From positions 124,347-188,346 of the forward strand of contig JAFGJT010000009.1 in NCBI GenBank assembly GCA_016928915.1: 64,000 nucleotides of DNA. Reading direction: 5' to 3'. The translations under genes and the position numbers were made by a program. The first letter of the stretch is position 1. Each line of letters starts with the position of its first letter. This document shows positions 1 to 13,553 of this stretch, piece after piece. The notes beneath the pieces were generated by a model. That model was not told where the DNA came from. It did no database searches and was given only the letters and a program-made list of their open reading frames with translations. The DNA comes from Candidatus Peregrinibacteria bacterium. Lineage in GTDB: Bacteria > Patescibacteriota > Gracilibacteria > UBA1369 > PNNO01.

Positions 1-1320
1 TCGGTGTTTTAAAAGAAGTTTTTTTATCTGATCAATATAATTTTTTCCCTGAATTTTGGCGATATCTATATGGTTCAGTCCCCAGATCAGCGACAGTTGA
101 TTTCTTGTTTTTTCATTTTTTGTGATAACAATTGTCGGGGTATATGGCCTGTGCTTTGCTACATATAAAGCGGATAATCCCGTGCCTGTAACGATAATTA
201 ATTTGTTCGCATTTATGGTTTCGGCAAGCTTGCAGGCATCATAACCCATTGCATCATAAATATTTATTTTATTATTTACTGTTCTTATTGGTAGCAGTTC
301 CTTGTTTTTTTTAAGTTCTTTTTCAACGGCTTCCGCAACTTTCGCAAAAACCTGTATTGCTTTAACGGGATATTTGCCGGTAGCTGTTTCATTGGAAAGC
401 ATTATTGCGTCCGAGTGATCGAAAATGGCGTTTGCCGTGTCATTGACTTCCGCCCTGGTGGGCTGCGGACTGTCAGTCATTGACTGCAGCATTTGCGTTG
501 CTGTTATTACGGGTTTTCCGGCCATATAACAAAGTTTAATCATTTTTTTCTGGATGATCGGCACTCTTTCAGGACCGACTTCCATTGCAAGATCTCCTCT
601 TGCAACCATTAATCCGTCCGCGGCTTCAAGTATGCTTTCAAGGTTTTGCACAGCTTCTTTTCTTTCTATTTTAGCGATTATTTTTACATTTTTCCCGGAT
701 TTTTTTATTATTTTTCTCAGATCGTGGATGTTTTGGGCTTCTTTTACAAAAGAAAGGGCTACATAATCAATGTTATTTTCAAGTCCGAACTGTAGATCTT
801 TTTTGTCTTTTGCTGTAACCGGATTGATTTTTATTGAAGCATCGGGAACATTTATACCTTTATTTTTTTTGATTATGCCGCTGTTTAGAATTTTGCAATA
901 TATGTCTTTGCCTGTAATTTTAATTATCCTGCATTCAATAAGACCGTCATCTATTAGCATGATGCCACCTTTTTTGACATCTTTGTAAAGGTTTTTGTAC
1001 TGTACAGGAATTTTTTTGGGATTTGTTTTTCCGCAGGTAAAGATTATTATTTGATTTTTTTCAACGTTTATCCCCTTGTTTTTAATATTGCCGATTCTTA
1101 TTTTAGGGCCTTGCAAATCCTGTAAAATCGAAAGAGGAACGCCGATTTTTTTTGCCGCGTTTCGAACATTTTTAATAAGTTTTGCGTGATTTTCGTATGA
1201 ACCATGCGAAAAATTAAGCCTTGCACAGTCCATGCCCGCTCTGATCATTTTTTCTATCATCTGCGGAGATTCCGACGACGGTCCAAGAGTGCAAACAAAC
1301 TTTGTATTTTGTACTTTCAT
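1..1320 (-). CDS. pyk: Pyruvate kinase, partial (C-terminus runs off the window)
   Basis: Reverse-strand translation begins MKVQNTKFVCTLGPSSESPQMIEKMIRAGMDCARLNFSHGS and contains DGLMVARGDLAMEVG and PVITATQMLQSM motifs. It is open to the window edge, so it is absent from the ORF track. Confidence 0.95.
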   Translation of the reverse strand, partial: MKVQNTKFVCTLGPSSESPQMIEKMIRAGMDCARLNFSHGSYENHAKLIKNVRNAAKKIGVPLSILQDLQGPKIRIGNIKNKGINVEKNQIIIFTCGKTNPKKIPVQYKNLYKDVKKGGIMLIDDGLIECRIIKITGKDIYCKILNSGIIKKNKGINVPDASIKINPVTAKDKKDLQFGLENNIDYVALSFVKEAQNIHDLRKIIKKSGKNVKIIAKIERKEAVQNLESILEAADGLMVARGDLAMEVGPERVPIIQKKMIKLCYMAGKPVITATQMLQSMTDSPQPTRAEVNDTANAIFDHSDAIMLSNETATGKYPVKAIQVFAKVAEAVEKELKKNKELLPIRTVNNKINIYDAMGYDACKLAETINANKLIIVTGTGLSALYVAKHRPYTPTIVITKNEKTRNQLSLIWGLNHIDIAKIQGKNYIDQIKKLLLKHR

Positions 1321-1378
1321 TTAAATATCCATTATTTCTTTTAATTATACCAAAAAATTGTGAAATAATGAATATAAA

Positions 1379-3160
1379 TTATTTTACCGTAACGCTTTTT
1401 GCCAGATTGCGTGGCATATCAGGATTGTTTTTTCTTAAAACCGCCAGCTGATATGCAAGAAGCTGCACAGGAATTATATTAACGATGGGAGAAGCATTTC
1501 CCGCATCAGGCACTTTTATCCAGAAATCAAAAATTTCGTTATTTTCGGGGGACACACCGATTATGTATCCGCCGCGTGCTTTAACCTCCATGGCATTTCC
1601 CAGTATTTCATGCTTAGTTTCATCATTGGCCACAATAGCTATACACGGGGTGTCTTTGCTTATTAATGCTATGGGTCCGTGTTTTAACTCTCCGCCTGCA
1701 AACCCTTCTGCGTGAATATATGATACTTCCTGCAGTTTTATCGCGGATTCAAGAGCCATAGGATAGTTTAATCCTTTTCCAATAACGTACATGCTTTCAT
1801 GATTCATAATTTTTTCCGCTAGAGTTTTTATACGTTCTTCGTATCTTGGGTTGAGCATGTCATTTATCTTACTCGCAGCTTCAACAAGCAGAATTTTTCC
1901 TTCGTCCAGTTTTCCGGCAACAGCATAAGCAAGAAGGGTTAGAATTGCCAGCTGAGAGGTGGTGGCTTTTGTTGATGCTACGGCCTTTTCAGGTCCAGCC
2001 TTAATATTGATTGAGTAGTCGGACATCCGGTCCATTGATGAGCCTTCAACGTTTATTATCGAGAGTACTTTTGCGTTTTTTTTCTTTGCAACTTCTATTG
2101 CTTCCAGTGTGTCCGCTGTTTCTCCGCTTTGTGAAACCGCTATCATTAAACTTTTATCCGTAATAAAATCCTGCAGACTCGGGAATTCCGATCCGAAAGC
2201 TGAATTAACATGCCTTTTTGCGATTTTGGCGAACAAATATGAACCCGCAAGACATACTTTCCCGGCTGTGCCGCATCCGATCAGATATGTTCCGTAGGCT
2301 TTTTTAATTGCCTCGGCGATTTTAAGAATTTTATCCTCATCCTGGTTAATCGCACGCGAAATTGTTTCTTTCTGCTCCATTATTTCTTTAATCATAAAAT
2401 GTGGAAATTCTCCTTTTTCCGCCTCTTTAGCATCCCAGTTTATTTCAACAATCCGTTTTTCAATTTGTTTGCCGGTTTCAAGATCAAAAAATTCAGGCCG
2501 GTCATTAATAACCACCATCTGATTATCATCCAGATACATTACTTTTCTTGTGTATTCCAGAAAAGCCGGAATATCCGATGCAATAAAAAATTCTTTTTCT
2601 CCCGATCCGACTATCAAAGGAGATCCTCTTCTTGCGGCGATTAAAATATTTTCATCTTTGCTGATTACAAGAACCGCGTAACGTCCGTGTAAATACCCGA
2701 TTGCTTTTTTAACCGCATCTGTCAGCCCCAGTTTTATATTGTCATGAATTAAATGGACAATGACTTCCGTATCGGTTTCTGACTTGAATTTATAGCCTTT
2801 ATTGATCAAATCTTTTTTTAGTTCAGCGTAATTTTCAATTATTCCGTTATGCACAATGGCAATTGAGTTGTCCGAAGAAAGATGGGGGTGGGCATTTTCA
2901 ACCGTTACTCCTCCGTGAGTAGCCCATCTTGAATGGCCGACAGCAAGAGAGCAGGGTAAGGAGAAATCAATTTTCCCTTCTGCATTTTGTAAATCGAAGG
3001 AGCCTATTTTGCCTACTTCTTTATATACATTGATTTTGCTGTCTGTTTTATATGCAACCCCCCACGAATCGTAGCCGCGGTATTCAAGTTTTTTAAGCCC
3101 CTGGATAACAAGTTCAGTGGCGTTTTTTTTACTGCCTTTGTAAGCGAAAATTCCGCACAT
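1379..3160 (-). CDS. glmS: Glutamine--fructose-6-phosphate aminotransferase
   Basis: MCGIFAYKGSKK N-terminal Ntn glutaminase, two SIS domains, C-terminal NLAKSVTVK. Confidence 0.97.
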   Translation of the reverse strand: MCGIFAYKGSKKNATELVIQGLKKLEYRGYDSWGVAYKTDSKINVYKEVGKIGSFDLQNAEGKIDFSLPCSLAVGHSRWATHGGVTVENAHPHLSSDNSIAIVHNGIIENYAELKKDLINKGYKFKSETDTEVIVHLIHDNIKLGLTDAVKKAIGYLHGRYAVLVISKDENILIAARRGSPLIVGSGEKEFFIASDIPAFLEYTRKVMYLDDNQMVVINDRPEFFDLETGKQIEKRIVEINWDAKEAEKGEFPHFMIKEIMEQKETISRAINQDEDKILKIAEAIKKAYGTYLIGCGTAGKVCLAGSYLFAKIAKRHVNSAFGSEFPSLQDFITDKSLMIAVSQSGETADTLEAIEVAKKKNAKVLSIINVEGSSMDRMSDYSINIKAGPEKAVASTKATTSQLAILTLLAYAVAGKLDEGKILLVEAASKINDMLNPRYEERIKTLAEKIMNHESMYVIGKGLNYPMALESAIKLQEVSYIHAEGFAGGELKHGPIALISKDTPCIAIVANDETKHEILGNAMEVKARGGYIIGVSPENNEIFDFWIKVPDAGNASPIVNIIPVQLLAYQLAVLRKNNPDMPRNLAKSVTVK

Positions 3161-3164
3161 AATT

Positions 3165-4454
3165 TTAGACTTTAAAAATATCCATTGCGTGGGGATTGTG
3201 GAAAATCTGGGTTTTTACAATTTCTTCGGAGATTGTTTTATCCGCATAAATTGTCCATTTTTTCCCCACTTTAATTGATTTGATTCCGTTAATATTAAAA
3301 TGACTGTTCAATGTCTGCAACAGGGTGTCGCCGACGATGTTTTCTTTGTCGAACGTTAAATAATCAATGCCGTTTTCTTTTATAGTAGTTTCTATTTTTT
3401 TAAAGCCGTCTCTAATAATTATTGTTGGTATTTCTTTTGCCAGATTAACAAGTTCTCCTGAATCTATAAGTTTTTTAGACAGCTCCTTAAAATCAACATT
3501 GTCTTCTGCGTCAATTTTATAACAGGTCTGTTTTTTTAGTTTAACATTTTTATACCCGATATCCTGAACTGCGTGTTCAATGGTTCTTTCTTCGTTATCC
3601 GTTATTACAAGGTCAACCAGAATTTCAATATCGGGCTGCTCGTAATTTTTAATTTCATCAATTAACTTTGATTCTCTTGCGGTAACTAATTGAGGAAGCG
3701 TTATATGGAAAGATTTGTCCAGATAAGCCTTCATTGAGTCAAAAATCGCCTGCCCGTTCACAGTTCTTTCGGGATGAGGCATCAGAGCCAGCACATTACC
3801 TTGAGGATTGCATATGCCGGCAATATTTAACACCGCTCCATTCGGATTAATAGGAAATTCATTTACAACCTCACCGTTTTTGGAACAATAACTGAAAACC
3901 AGTTGATCATTGTTTTGTAAAACATCAAGCAGGCCGGTATCAAGAGTTGTATATCTGCCTTCGCCGTGAGCAACGGGAATTCTCATAATATGATCGTCCT
4001 CAAAACAGTTAAAAGCACATCTGCCTTTTTTGGCGGTGCTTTTAATGTAAATCCAGTCATTATAAAAACCGTTCCCCAGAATTTTTCCTGTTTTATCAAC
4101 TCTTTCATTCCAGGCCAGAGCCATTTCAACATGATTTTTATCAAGACCGGGAATCATTTTTGCTTCAAGAACAACCTGTGCGCCGTTGCATACACCTATT
4201 ATTAGCTTTCCTTTTTCGGCCTCTGTTTTTATTTTTTTCACTAACGGATCTTTTGATGCGATAATTCCTGAACGGCCTCTGTCTTCATATGCAAATCCGC
4301 CGGGCATAAAAAATCCGTCAAATAAAGTGTAATCAATTTTTTGATCATTCCATCTTATTAAAGTTACATCAAAACCAGATCTTTTTAAGGCTCTGATTGC
4401 TTCGAGTTCGCAGTTTGTTCCGGGAAATAATATTACGCCTATTTTATGAGACAT
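3165..4454 (-). CDS. purQ: Phosphoribosylformylglycinamidine synthase glutaminase subunit (PurQ) with ~180 aa C-terminal PurS-like extension
   Basis: PGTNCE, GVCNGAQ (Cys nucleophile) and MPHPERT motifs of PurQ; the C-terminal extension resembles PurS repeats. Confidence 0.9.
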   Translation of the reverse strand: MSHKIGVILFPGTNCELEAIRALKRSGFDVTLIRWNDQKIDYTLFDGFFMPGGFAYEDRGRSGIIASKDPLVKKIKTEAEKGKLIIGVCNGAQVVLEAKMIPGLDKNHVEMALAWNERVDKTGKILGNGFYNDWIYIKSTAKKGRCAFNCFEDDHIMRIPVAHGEGRYTTLDTGLLDVLQNNDQLVFSYCSKNGEVVNEFPINPNGAVLNIAGICNPQGNVLALMPHPERTVNGQAIFDSMKAYLDKSFHITLPQLVTARESKLIDEIKNYEQPDIEILVDLVITDNEERTIEHAVQDIGYKNVKLKKQTCYKIDAEDNVDFKELSKKLIDSGELVNLAKEIPTIIIRDGFKKIETTIKENGIDYLTFDKENIVGDTLLQTLNSHFNINGIKSIKVGKKWTIYADKTISEEIVKTQIFHNPHAMDIFKV

Positions 4455-4456
4455 AT

Positions 4457-5524
4457 TTATATGTTGATAATGGCATTTTCGAGCTCTTTGTGAGCTTTTG
4501 TAAGGTTTATGTGTCCGCTACGTGTTATTTTTACCATATCTTCTATGCGAACGCCAAAGTTATTTTCAAGGTAGATTCCGGGTTCTATTGTCATAACCAT
4601 ATTTTCTTTTAATTTAATAGATTTTTCGGCTGTAAGATTTGGTGCCTCGTGTATTTCCAAACCCACGCCATGCCCCAAACCATGCTGAAAATTATTTAAA
4701 TAACCGGCTTCCTTTATAATTTTTATTGCGGCATTAATAACTTTTTTATGGGTTATTCCCGATTGGATCATTTTGATCGAATTTTTTTGCGCATCCAGCA
4801 CAGCCGCATACACTGTCTTCTGCAGTACGGTTGGTTTTGCTGTAAAGTATGTTCTAGTCATATCAGAGCAATAATTTTTATATTTCACTCCCATGTCAAT
4901 CAAAACAACATGTCCTTTTTTTAATTTCCTGTCCGTATTTTGATGATGGGGGATTGCCGTATGGTTCCCGAACGCAACTATCGGATTGAATGATGGTCCA
5001 TTGCCTCCGCAATTGTGAATTTCTTGAATTATCAGCCATTCAATTTGTTTTTCGCTGACACCGGCTTTTAAATGTCTTTTTATAATATTAAGTACTTTTT
5101 CATTAATTTGTTGAGCTTTTTTAATGAGCATAAGTTCTTTTTCGCTTTTTGTTTCCCTTAATGCTTCAATAATACTTTTGGATTCTTTTAATTTAACTCC
5201 TTTAGATAATTTTTTAAGGTCATTGTATTGCTTTAAACTAAAGAAATTTTCTTCTATGCCCAAAGATTTTATTTTTAGTTTTTTTAAAAGCCCTGACCAG
5301 TCTTTTTTCCATTTTTTATTGATTAATTGTACTTTGAAAATTTTCGGGACAGTTTTTTTTGCATATTCAAAATATCTGAAATCAGTATAAAAATATGCGT
5401 TTTTGTTTGTTATTAATATTAAACCCCTTGATCCGGTAAATCCTGTAAGGTAAAAAATATTTTCAGGTTTCATTACAAGCAGGGCACTGAATTTTTTAAT
5501 TTTTTTTCGTATTTCTTTAAGCAT
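4457..5524 (-). CDS. M24 family Xaa-Pro aminopeptidase/dipeptidase
   Basis: HGLGHGVGLEIHEAP, IDMGVKYKNYCSDMTRT and MTIEPGIY metal-binding motifs. Confidence 0.93.
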   Translation of the reverse strand: MLKEIRKKIKKFSALLVMKPENIFYLTGFTGSRGLILITNKNAYFYTDFRYFEYAKKTVPKIFKVQLINKKWKKDWSGLLKKLKIKSLGIEENFFSLKQYNDLKKLSKGVKLKESKSIIEALRETKSEKELMLIKKAQQINEKVLNIIKRHLKAGVSEKQIEWLIIQEIHNCGGNGPSFNPIVAFGNHTAIPHHQNTDRKLKKGHVVLIDMGVKYKNYCSDMTRTYFTAKPTVLQKTVYAAVLDAQKNSIKMIQSGITHKKVINAAIKIIKEAGYLNNFQHGLGHGVGLEIHEAPNLTAEKSIKLKENMVMTIEPGIYLENNFGVRIEDMVKITRSGHINLTKAHKELENAIINI

Positions 5525-6083
5525 TTTGGAGAAAATGACGTATTATATCTTCAGTCTTTGTTATGTTTTTCGGCATTAATTGGATTTTTTGAACAATCTG
5601 ATGTTTTCTAAAACCTAAATTTTGTAGAGCCAGTATAGCATCGGAATCAATATCTTTATAACACTCATAATCTGAAGGCTTATCTTCATTGATAACTTTA
5701 CCCTTTAAATCAATAATAATTCTCTCGGCTGTTTTTTTGCCTATGCCTTTTGTTTTGACAAGCAAAGATGAGTCGCCGCTGGAAATAGCATATTTAAGCG
5801 ATGAAAGGGGATTGTTCATGATCTCAAGCGCTGTCTTCGGTCCGACGCCCGACACTGTTATTAACAGTTTGAACATATTTAAAGATTCAATTTCTTGAAA
5901 TCCAAAGAGCCTTATATCATCCTCACTTACAGCCGTATGGATATACAGGGCCACAGGTTCGTTTTCTTCGGTTTCAGCTAAAAGATTTTTTGTAACATGA
6001 ACCAGATAACCGGTACCGCTGCATTTAACAATAATATTGTTGCCAATTTTTTTCTGAATTGTGCCTTCCAGATATCCAATCAT
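5517..6083 (-). CDS. ruvA: Holliday junction branch migration protein RuvA
   Basis: MIGYLEGTI start, VSGVGPKTALEIM and TKGIGKKTAERIIIDLK HhH motifs. Confidence 0.95.
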   Translation of the reverse strand: MIGYLEGTIQKKIGNNIIVKCSGTGYLVHVTKNLLAETEENEPVALYIHTAVSEDDIRLFGFQEIESLNMFKLLITVSGVGPKTALEIMNNPLSSLKYAISSGDSSLLVKTKGIGKKTAERIIIDLKGKVINEDKPSDYECYKDIDSDAILALQNLGFRKHQIVQKIQLMPKNITKTEDIIRHFLQNA

Positions 6084-6110
6084 AATAATTAGTTAAGCGT
6101 TTTAAATATA

Positions 6111-8780
<2,670 letters not shown>

Positions 8781-8789
8781 TATATTTGA

Positions 8790-9449
8790 TTATTTTGAAG
8801 CTTTTTTTGCGGGCTTTTTAGCTTTTGCAGTAGGTTTTTTTGCTTTAGGAACTGCGGATTTTTTAACAGGAGCTTTTTTGGGAGCAGCTTTTTTAACCTG
8901 TGCTTTTTTTGCATTTGCTTTTTTTGCCGCGGTTTTGATTGCTTTTGCTGCTTTTGGAACTTTTGGAGCTTTTGCTGTTTTTACCGGTGTTTTTACCGCA
9001 GGTTTCTTTTCTGATTTTGCAGTTTCAGTTACGGCCGCAGCAGGCTTTCTTTCTTCAAAAATCATTTCACCTTGCTCCGCAGGCACAATTTCTTCGGGCA
9101 CCGGCTGAACAGACTGATCCAGTTTTTCATGTTTTGGCTGATTTTTTTCCTTTATTGCTTTAATTTCTTCCATTGTCATGAATTTTTCACTTTTTTTCCC
9201 GCCTTTTTTATCCATAAGAGTTTGTTTCGCAATTTCCGCTCTTTCTTCGGCAACTTTTTGTTTTGCCAAAAATTTGTCAACACGTCCGGCTGAGTCTATA
9301 AGCTTTTGTTTGCCAGTATAAAAAGGATGGCAGGCGCTGCAGATATCGGTTTTAAGTTCTTTGTTTACCGATCCTGCCGTAATAATATTGCCGCATGCGC
9401 ATTTAATTTCAGCGTCTTTATAATAAACCGGGTGTATACCTTGTTTCAT
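8790..9449 (-). CDS. rpmE: Ribosomal protein bL31 with long Lys/Ala/Pro-rich C-terminal tail
   Basis: [28 protein letters not shown]...[25 protein letters not shown] is bL31; ~145 aa basic tail follows. Confidence 0.93.
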   Translation of the reverse strand: MKQGIHPVYYKDAEIKCACGNIITAGSVNKELKTDICSACHPFYTGKQKLIDSAGRVDKFLAKQKVAEERAEIAKQTLMDKKGGKKSEKFMTMEEIKAIKEKNQPKHEKLDQSVQPVPEEIVPAEQGEMIFEERKPAAAVTETAKSEKKPAVKTPVKTAKAPKVPKAAKAIKTAAKKANAKKAQVKKAAPKKAPVKKSAVPKAKKPTAKAKKPAKKASK

Positions 9450-9461
9450 AATTCTTATTAA

Positions 9462-10706
9462 TTAATGCTTAAATTTTAGAAAAGCTTTTGAAATATACTC
9501 GAAAATAATTGCAATTGCAAGGAGAATTATTGTTATGAAAAGCCCTGCTGTAAGATAAAAATCAAGATCGAAGACATTAATTTCAAGTAAAATGTCAGAA
9601 GGCTCGTTTTTATCGTCAAAAGCCGTGATTTGAATCTTATGTGTACCCAAACTATTGAAGTTAAATATCAGTTCGTTTCCGGTTTGAACCTTTTCTCCGT
9701 CTATTATCCATTGGATTTCGTTTATTTCTCCGTCTTCATCGTAAGATCGTTCAGCTGAAAGCCTAAAATCTTTATTTAAAAAGGCGGTATTTATATTTCC
9801 GTCAATAATTATAACCGGGCATTTATTATTATCATCCTGATCAGTTTCATCCGGATTTCCGTCATTGTCATCATCCGGATCGGCATTGTCTCCTATTCCG
9901 TCCTTATCAAAATCGTACTGCTCTTCGGGATCAAGCGGAAATGCATCAAGCAAGTCATTAACACCGTCTCCGTCTGAATCGGGGTTTTTTGGATCTGTTC
10001 CTAAGATTTTTTCATCTTCATCGCTTAAACCGTCGTTGTCATCATCAAAATCAGCATTATCTCCTATCCCATCATTGTCGGTATCTTCATGCTCAGTCGG
10101 ATCAAGGGGGAATTTGTCGTCAGTATCAGGAATGCCATCATTGTCATCATCAAGGTCCTCATTGTCTCCCTTTGTATCGCCGTCAGTATCAGTCCATTCT
10201 TTTGCATCTAAAGGGAATGCATCAATTTCATCGGGGACCCCGTCATTATCATCATCCGGATCTTCAATATCGGGAATTTTATCGCGGTCGGTATCTTTTA
10301 ATACATTTATAGATTTTTTTATTACATTGTTTGAAGGGTCATCTCCTTTACTGATCCATGGTTCGATTGTAATCGAAATAACCTGGGTGCCGGCAAATCC
10401 GGGCATCCAGTCAACAAAAATATCGTCGGTTCCGCGTGCGAATATTGATACTGTCTGGTCGCTTCCAATCTGTCTGCCGGCTGTTTCATTAAAAAATTTC
10501 ACGCTTCCTAAAAGATCATTATCGCTGTTATTTATCACAGTGCAGTAAATTCTGTTTGCGCTGCCTTCAAGTATTCTATCGTTTGAAAATTTTATACTTG
10601 ATTCCGAAAAAGCCATGTCGCCGCCCGGATTTGCCGCGGAGCAAATTTGTATATTAAAAACCACAAAGACCAATGCGCATGAAAATATTGCTATAAACTT
10701 CCTCAT
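9462..10706 (-). CDS. Surface protein with thrombospondin type 3 calcium-binding repeats, PKD-like domain and C-terminal TM helix
   Basis: Repeated DxDxDGxxD / DDDNDGIPD motifs, signal peptide (MRKFIAIFSCALVFVVF), C-terminal FYLTAGLFITIILLAIAIIFEY. Start placed at the ATG 10704-10706, just past the gyrA stop; the ORF-track start at 10739 overlaps gyrA. Confidence 0.88.
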   Translation of the reverse strand: MRKFIAIFSCALVFVVFNIQICSAANPGGDMAFSESSIKFSNDRILEGSANRIYCTVINNSDNDLLGSVKFFNETAGRQIGSDQTVSIFARGTDDIFVDWMPGFAGTQVISITIEPWISKGDDPSNNVIKKSINVLKDTDRDKIPDIEDPDDDNDGVPDEIDAFPLDAKEWTDTDGDTKGDNEDLDDDNDGIPDTDDKFPLDPTEHEDTDNDGIGDNADFDDDNDGLSDEDEKILGTDPKNPDSDGDGVNDLLDAFPLDPEEQYDFDKDGIGDNADPDDDNDGNPDETDQDDNNKCPVIIIDGNINTAFLNKDFRLSAERSYDEDGEINEIQWIIDGEKVQTGNELIFNFNSLGTHKIQITAFDDKNEPSDILLEINVFDLDFYLTAGLFITIILLAIAIIFEYISKAFLKFKH

Positions 10707-10710
10707 ATTT

Positions 10711-13389
10711 CTAAAGTAAGCTTGTCTGCTGCGGATCAACAGGGGATTTTTTTGTAGCTTTTACAAGATTTTCAACACCTTTAACAACCTGTTTGATTTC
10801 TTTTTCTCGCTGTTTTTCCGCTGCTTTTTCGCTTTCTTCTATATCCTTAATAAGTTCATCGGTTCTTAAAATTGAAAGTGAGCTTACCTTGTCTCCCGAT
10901 TTTAATTTCATCAGATGCACTCCCTGTGTGGCTCTTCCGAGATCAGGAATGCTTGAAAGCCCCATTCGTATCATAATTCCTTTTTTGGAAGCTATAATAA
11001 CGTCACCTTCATATGTCTTTTCAATTACTTTTGCACCAACCACACAGCCTGTTTTTCCTGTGATTTTGGCTGTAATAACGCCTGTGCCTCCTCTGGTCTG
11101 CAGTCTGTAATTTGCAGTATTGGAGCTTTTGCCCAGTCCGTTTTCCATTAATACAAAAAGTTTCGCATCCGGGGTTGTAACAGAATCCATCTCAACAACA
11201 ATATCTTTATCTTTCAATTTTATTCCCCGCACCCCCATTGATGCGCGACCCATATCACGCACATCTTTTTCATTAAATTTTATTGATTTTCCGTTTTTTG
11301 TAACTATCATAATTTCATCGCCGGGGTTTACTTCGCGCACCCATTCAAGAGAATCGCCTTCACGCAGTTTAATTGCTATTAATCCGCTTTTTCTGACATT
11401 CTTGAAATCTTCAACAGCTGTCTTTTTTACTGTTCCTTTCTGGGTGGCCATAAACAGATACTTCCCGGCAAATTTTTCTTTTATTATAAGCATGGATGTA
11501 ACGAATTCATTTTCTCCAAGCTGCAGCAGATTTACAATCGGGTAGCCTTTGGCCTGTCTCATTGTTTTTGGGATTTCATAAACGGGGAGCTGGAATACGC
11601 GCCCCTTGTTGGTAAAGAACAGGGCGTTATCATGGTTTTTTCCGTGTCTTATTATTTTAATTTCGTCTTCTTCTTTTGTTGTAACGCCGGAAATACCAAC
11701 CCCGCCCCTGTGCTGAGCCCTGAAAGTGGATGGCGGAACACGTTTTATATATCCTTCTTTAGACAGCATTACTATCATAGGTTCATTTGGAATTGTGTCT
11801 TTTTCGGAGAATTTTCCAAGACCCTGCGGAACGATTTCAGTTCTTCGTTCATCAGCGTATTTTTCTTTTATTTCAGCAAGTTCGTCTTTAATTATTCCTA
11901 AAATCAGTTTTGGTTTTGCAAGGATTTCTTCCAGTTTTGATATTAACGCCATTTTTTCCGTATATTCATCTTCAATTTTTTTTCTTTCAAGCCCTGCCAG
12001 GGTCTGCAGCTTCATTTCGAGGATCGCAGTTGCCTGCTTTTCGGAAAGTTTAAATTTTTTCATTAATGCGGCATGCGCTTTTTCTTTGGTTTCAGACTTT
12101 CTTATGGTTTCGATAACCGAGTCGATATTATCCAAAGCTATCTTTAAACCTTCCAGAATATGAGCACGGTCCTGCGCCACTTTTAGTTCGTACTGTGTTC
12201 TGCGGGTAACCACAATTTTCCTATGCTCAATAAAGAGTTCGAGTACTTGTTTTAAATTAAGAAGCCTCGGCTGTATACCGTCAACAAGCGCGATCATATT
12301 CATGTTAAAGTTTGTCTGCATGGGAGTCATTTTGTACAGCTGATTCAATATTTTTTTCGGAAAAGCTTCTTTTTTCATTTCTATAACAACACGCAGTCCG
12401 TCTTTATTTGATTCATCACGCACATCGGAAATTCCAACAATTTTTTTATCACGTACAAGCTCCGCAATTTTTTCAACAAGCGCGGACTTGTTTACCTGGT
12501 AGGGGATTTCTGTAATGACAATAGCGTATTTACCGCCTTTTCTCTCTTCGATGTCTGCGCGGGCGCGCATAGTCATTCCGCCGCGTCCGTTAATATATGC
12601 GGCTTTAATCGCTTCCATATCATATATCTTGCCGGCAGTGGGAAAGTCGGGAGCCTTAATAAACTCCATCAATTCTTCTATTGTGGCTTCGGGATTGTTT
12701 ATTAAATGAACTGTTCCGTCTACAAGTTCACCAAGATTATGAGGAGGGATTGAGGTTGCCATACCAACGGCAATACCGGTTGTTCCATTAAGTAAAAGCT
12801 GGGGAATCTTGGATGGTAGAACGGTTGGTTCTTTAAGTCTTCCGTCGTAGTTGTCAATCCAATTTACCGTTTCTTTATCAATATCTGCAAGAATTTCATC
12901 GGAAATTTTTTCAAGTTTTGCTTCGGTATAACGCATGGCAGCTGCACTGTCCCCGTCAATTGAACCAAAGTTACCTTGGCCTTTAACAAGAGTGTATCTC
13001 ATTGCAAAATCCTGAGCCATACGCACCATAGAATCATATACAGCAGCATCTCCGTGTGGATGATATTTACCTAAAACTTCACCGACAACTGTTGCAGATT
13101 TTCTGAGTCCTCCCGTATATCTTAAGCCGAGGTCGTGCATTGCATAAAGTATTCTTCGATGAACCGGCTTTAAACCGTCCCTAACGTCGGGAAGCGCACG
13201 GGCAACTATAACGCTCATGGCATAATCAAGGTAAGACTCTTCCATTTCCTGTGCAATCGGTCTTATTTGAAGATTTTTCGCGAAAGTAACATTTTCTGAA
13301 CTTATATCATTGTTGTTGTTTTCGGCATTCTCTTCATTATTGCTTCCGTTTGATTCGTTTTGATTTTCTTTTGTGCTTTCATCAGCCAT
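10711..13389 (-). CDS. gyrA: DNA gyrase subunit A
   Basis: [43 protein letters not shown]-terminal beta-pinwheel; QRGGVGISG-like GyrA-box (QHRGGVG). Confidence 0.97.
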   Translation of the reverse strand: MADESTKENQNESNGSNNEENAENNNNDISSENVTFAKNLQIRPIAQEMEESYLDYAMSVIVARALPDVRDGLKPVHRRILYAMHDLGLRYTGGLRKSATVVGEVLGKYHPHGDAAVYDSMVRMAQDFAMRYTLVKGQGNFGSIDGDSAAAMRYTEAKLEKISDEILADIDKETVNWIDNYDGRLKEPTVLPSKIPQLLLNGTTGIAVGMATSIPPHNLGELVDGTVHLINNPEATIEELMEFIKAPDFPTAGKIYDMEAIKAAYINGRGGMTMRARADIEERKGGKYAIVITEIPYQVNKSALVEKIAELVRDKKIVGISDVRDESNKDGLRVVIEMKKEAFPKKILNQLYKMTPMQTNFNMNMIALVDGIQPRLLNLKQVLELFIEHRKIVVTRRTQYELKVAQDRAHILEGLKIALDNIDSVIETIRKSETKEKAHAALMKKFKLSEKQATAILEMKLQTLAGLERKKIEDEYTEKMALISKLEEILAKPKLILGIIKDELAEIKEKYADERRTEIVPQGLGKFSEKDTIPNEPMIVMLSKEGYIKRVPPSTFRAQHRGGVGISGVTTKEEDEIKIIRHGKNHDNALFFTNKGRVFQLPVYEIPKTMRQAKGYPIVNLLQLGENEFVTSMLIIKEKFAGKYLFMATQKGTVKKTAVEDFKNVRKSGLIAIKLREGDSLEWVREVNPGDEIMIVTKNGKSIKFNEKDVRDMGRASMGVRGIKLKDKDIVVEMDSVTTPDAKLFVLMENGLGKSSNTANYRLQTRGGTGVITAKITGKTGCVVGAKVIEKTYEGDVIIASKKGIMIRMGLSSIPDLGRATQGVHLMKLKSGDKVSSLSILRTDELIKDIEESEKAAEKQREKEIKQVVKGVENLVKATKKSPVDPQQTSLL

Positions 13390-13500
13390 TTCTTTTCAAT
13401 TTAGGGTTAGGTAAACCGGCTTTTTTTTCAAAACCGGACGATAGATTAGCATATTTTATTTAAATTGCATATAAAATGTTGAAAAAAGTTATTATTTAGA

Positions 13501-13529
13501 TTGAGAAAACATGAAAAATTTGGTATACT
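13501..13529 (+). promoter_or_regulatory. Sigma70-like promoter of the VirB4-like gene
   Basis: TTGAGA (13501-13506), 17-nt spacer, TATACT (13524-13529), 24 nt upstream of the ATG. Confidence 0.65.
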
Positions 13530-13553
13530 AATAAGAAAATTTTATAAAAAATT

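Noticed and set aside
9865-10548. 227 aa Ser-rich plus-strand ORF
   Set aside because: Antisense shadow of the Asp-rich thrombospondin type 3 repeats.
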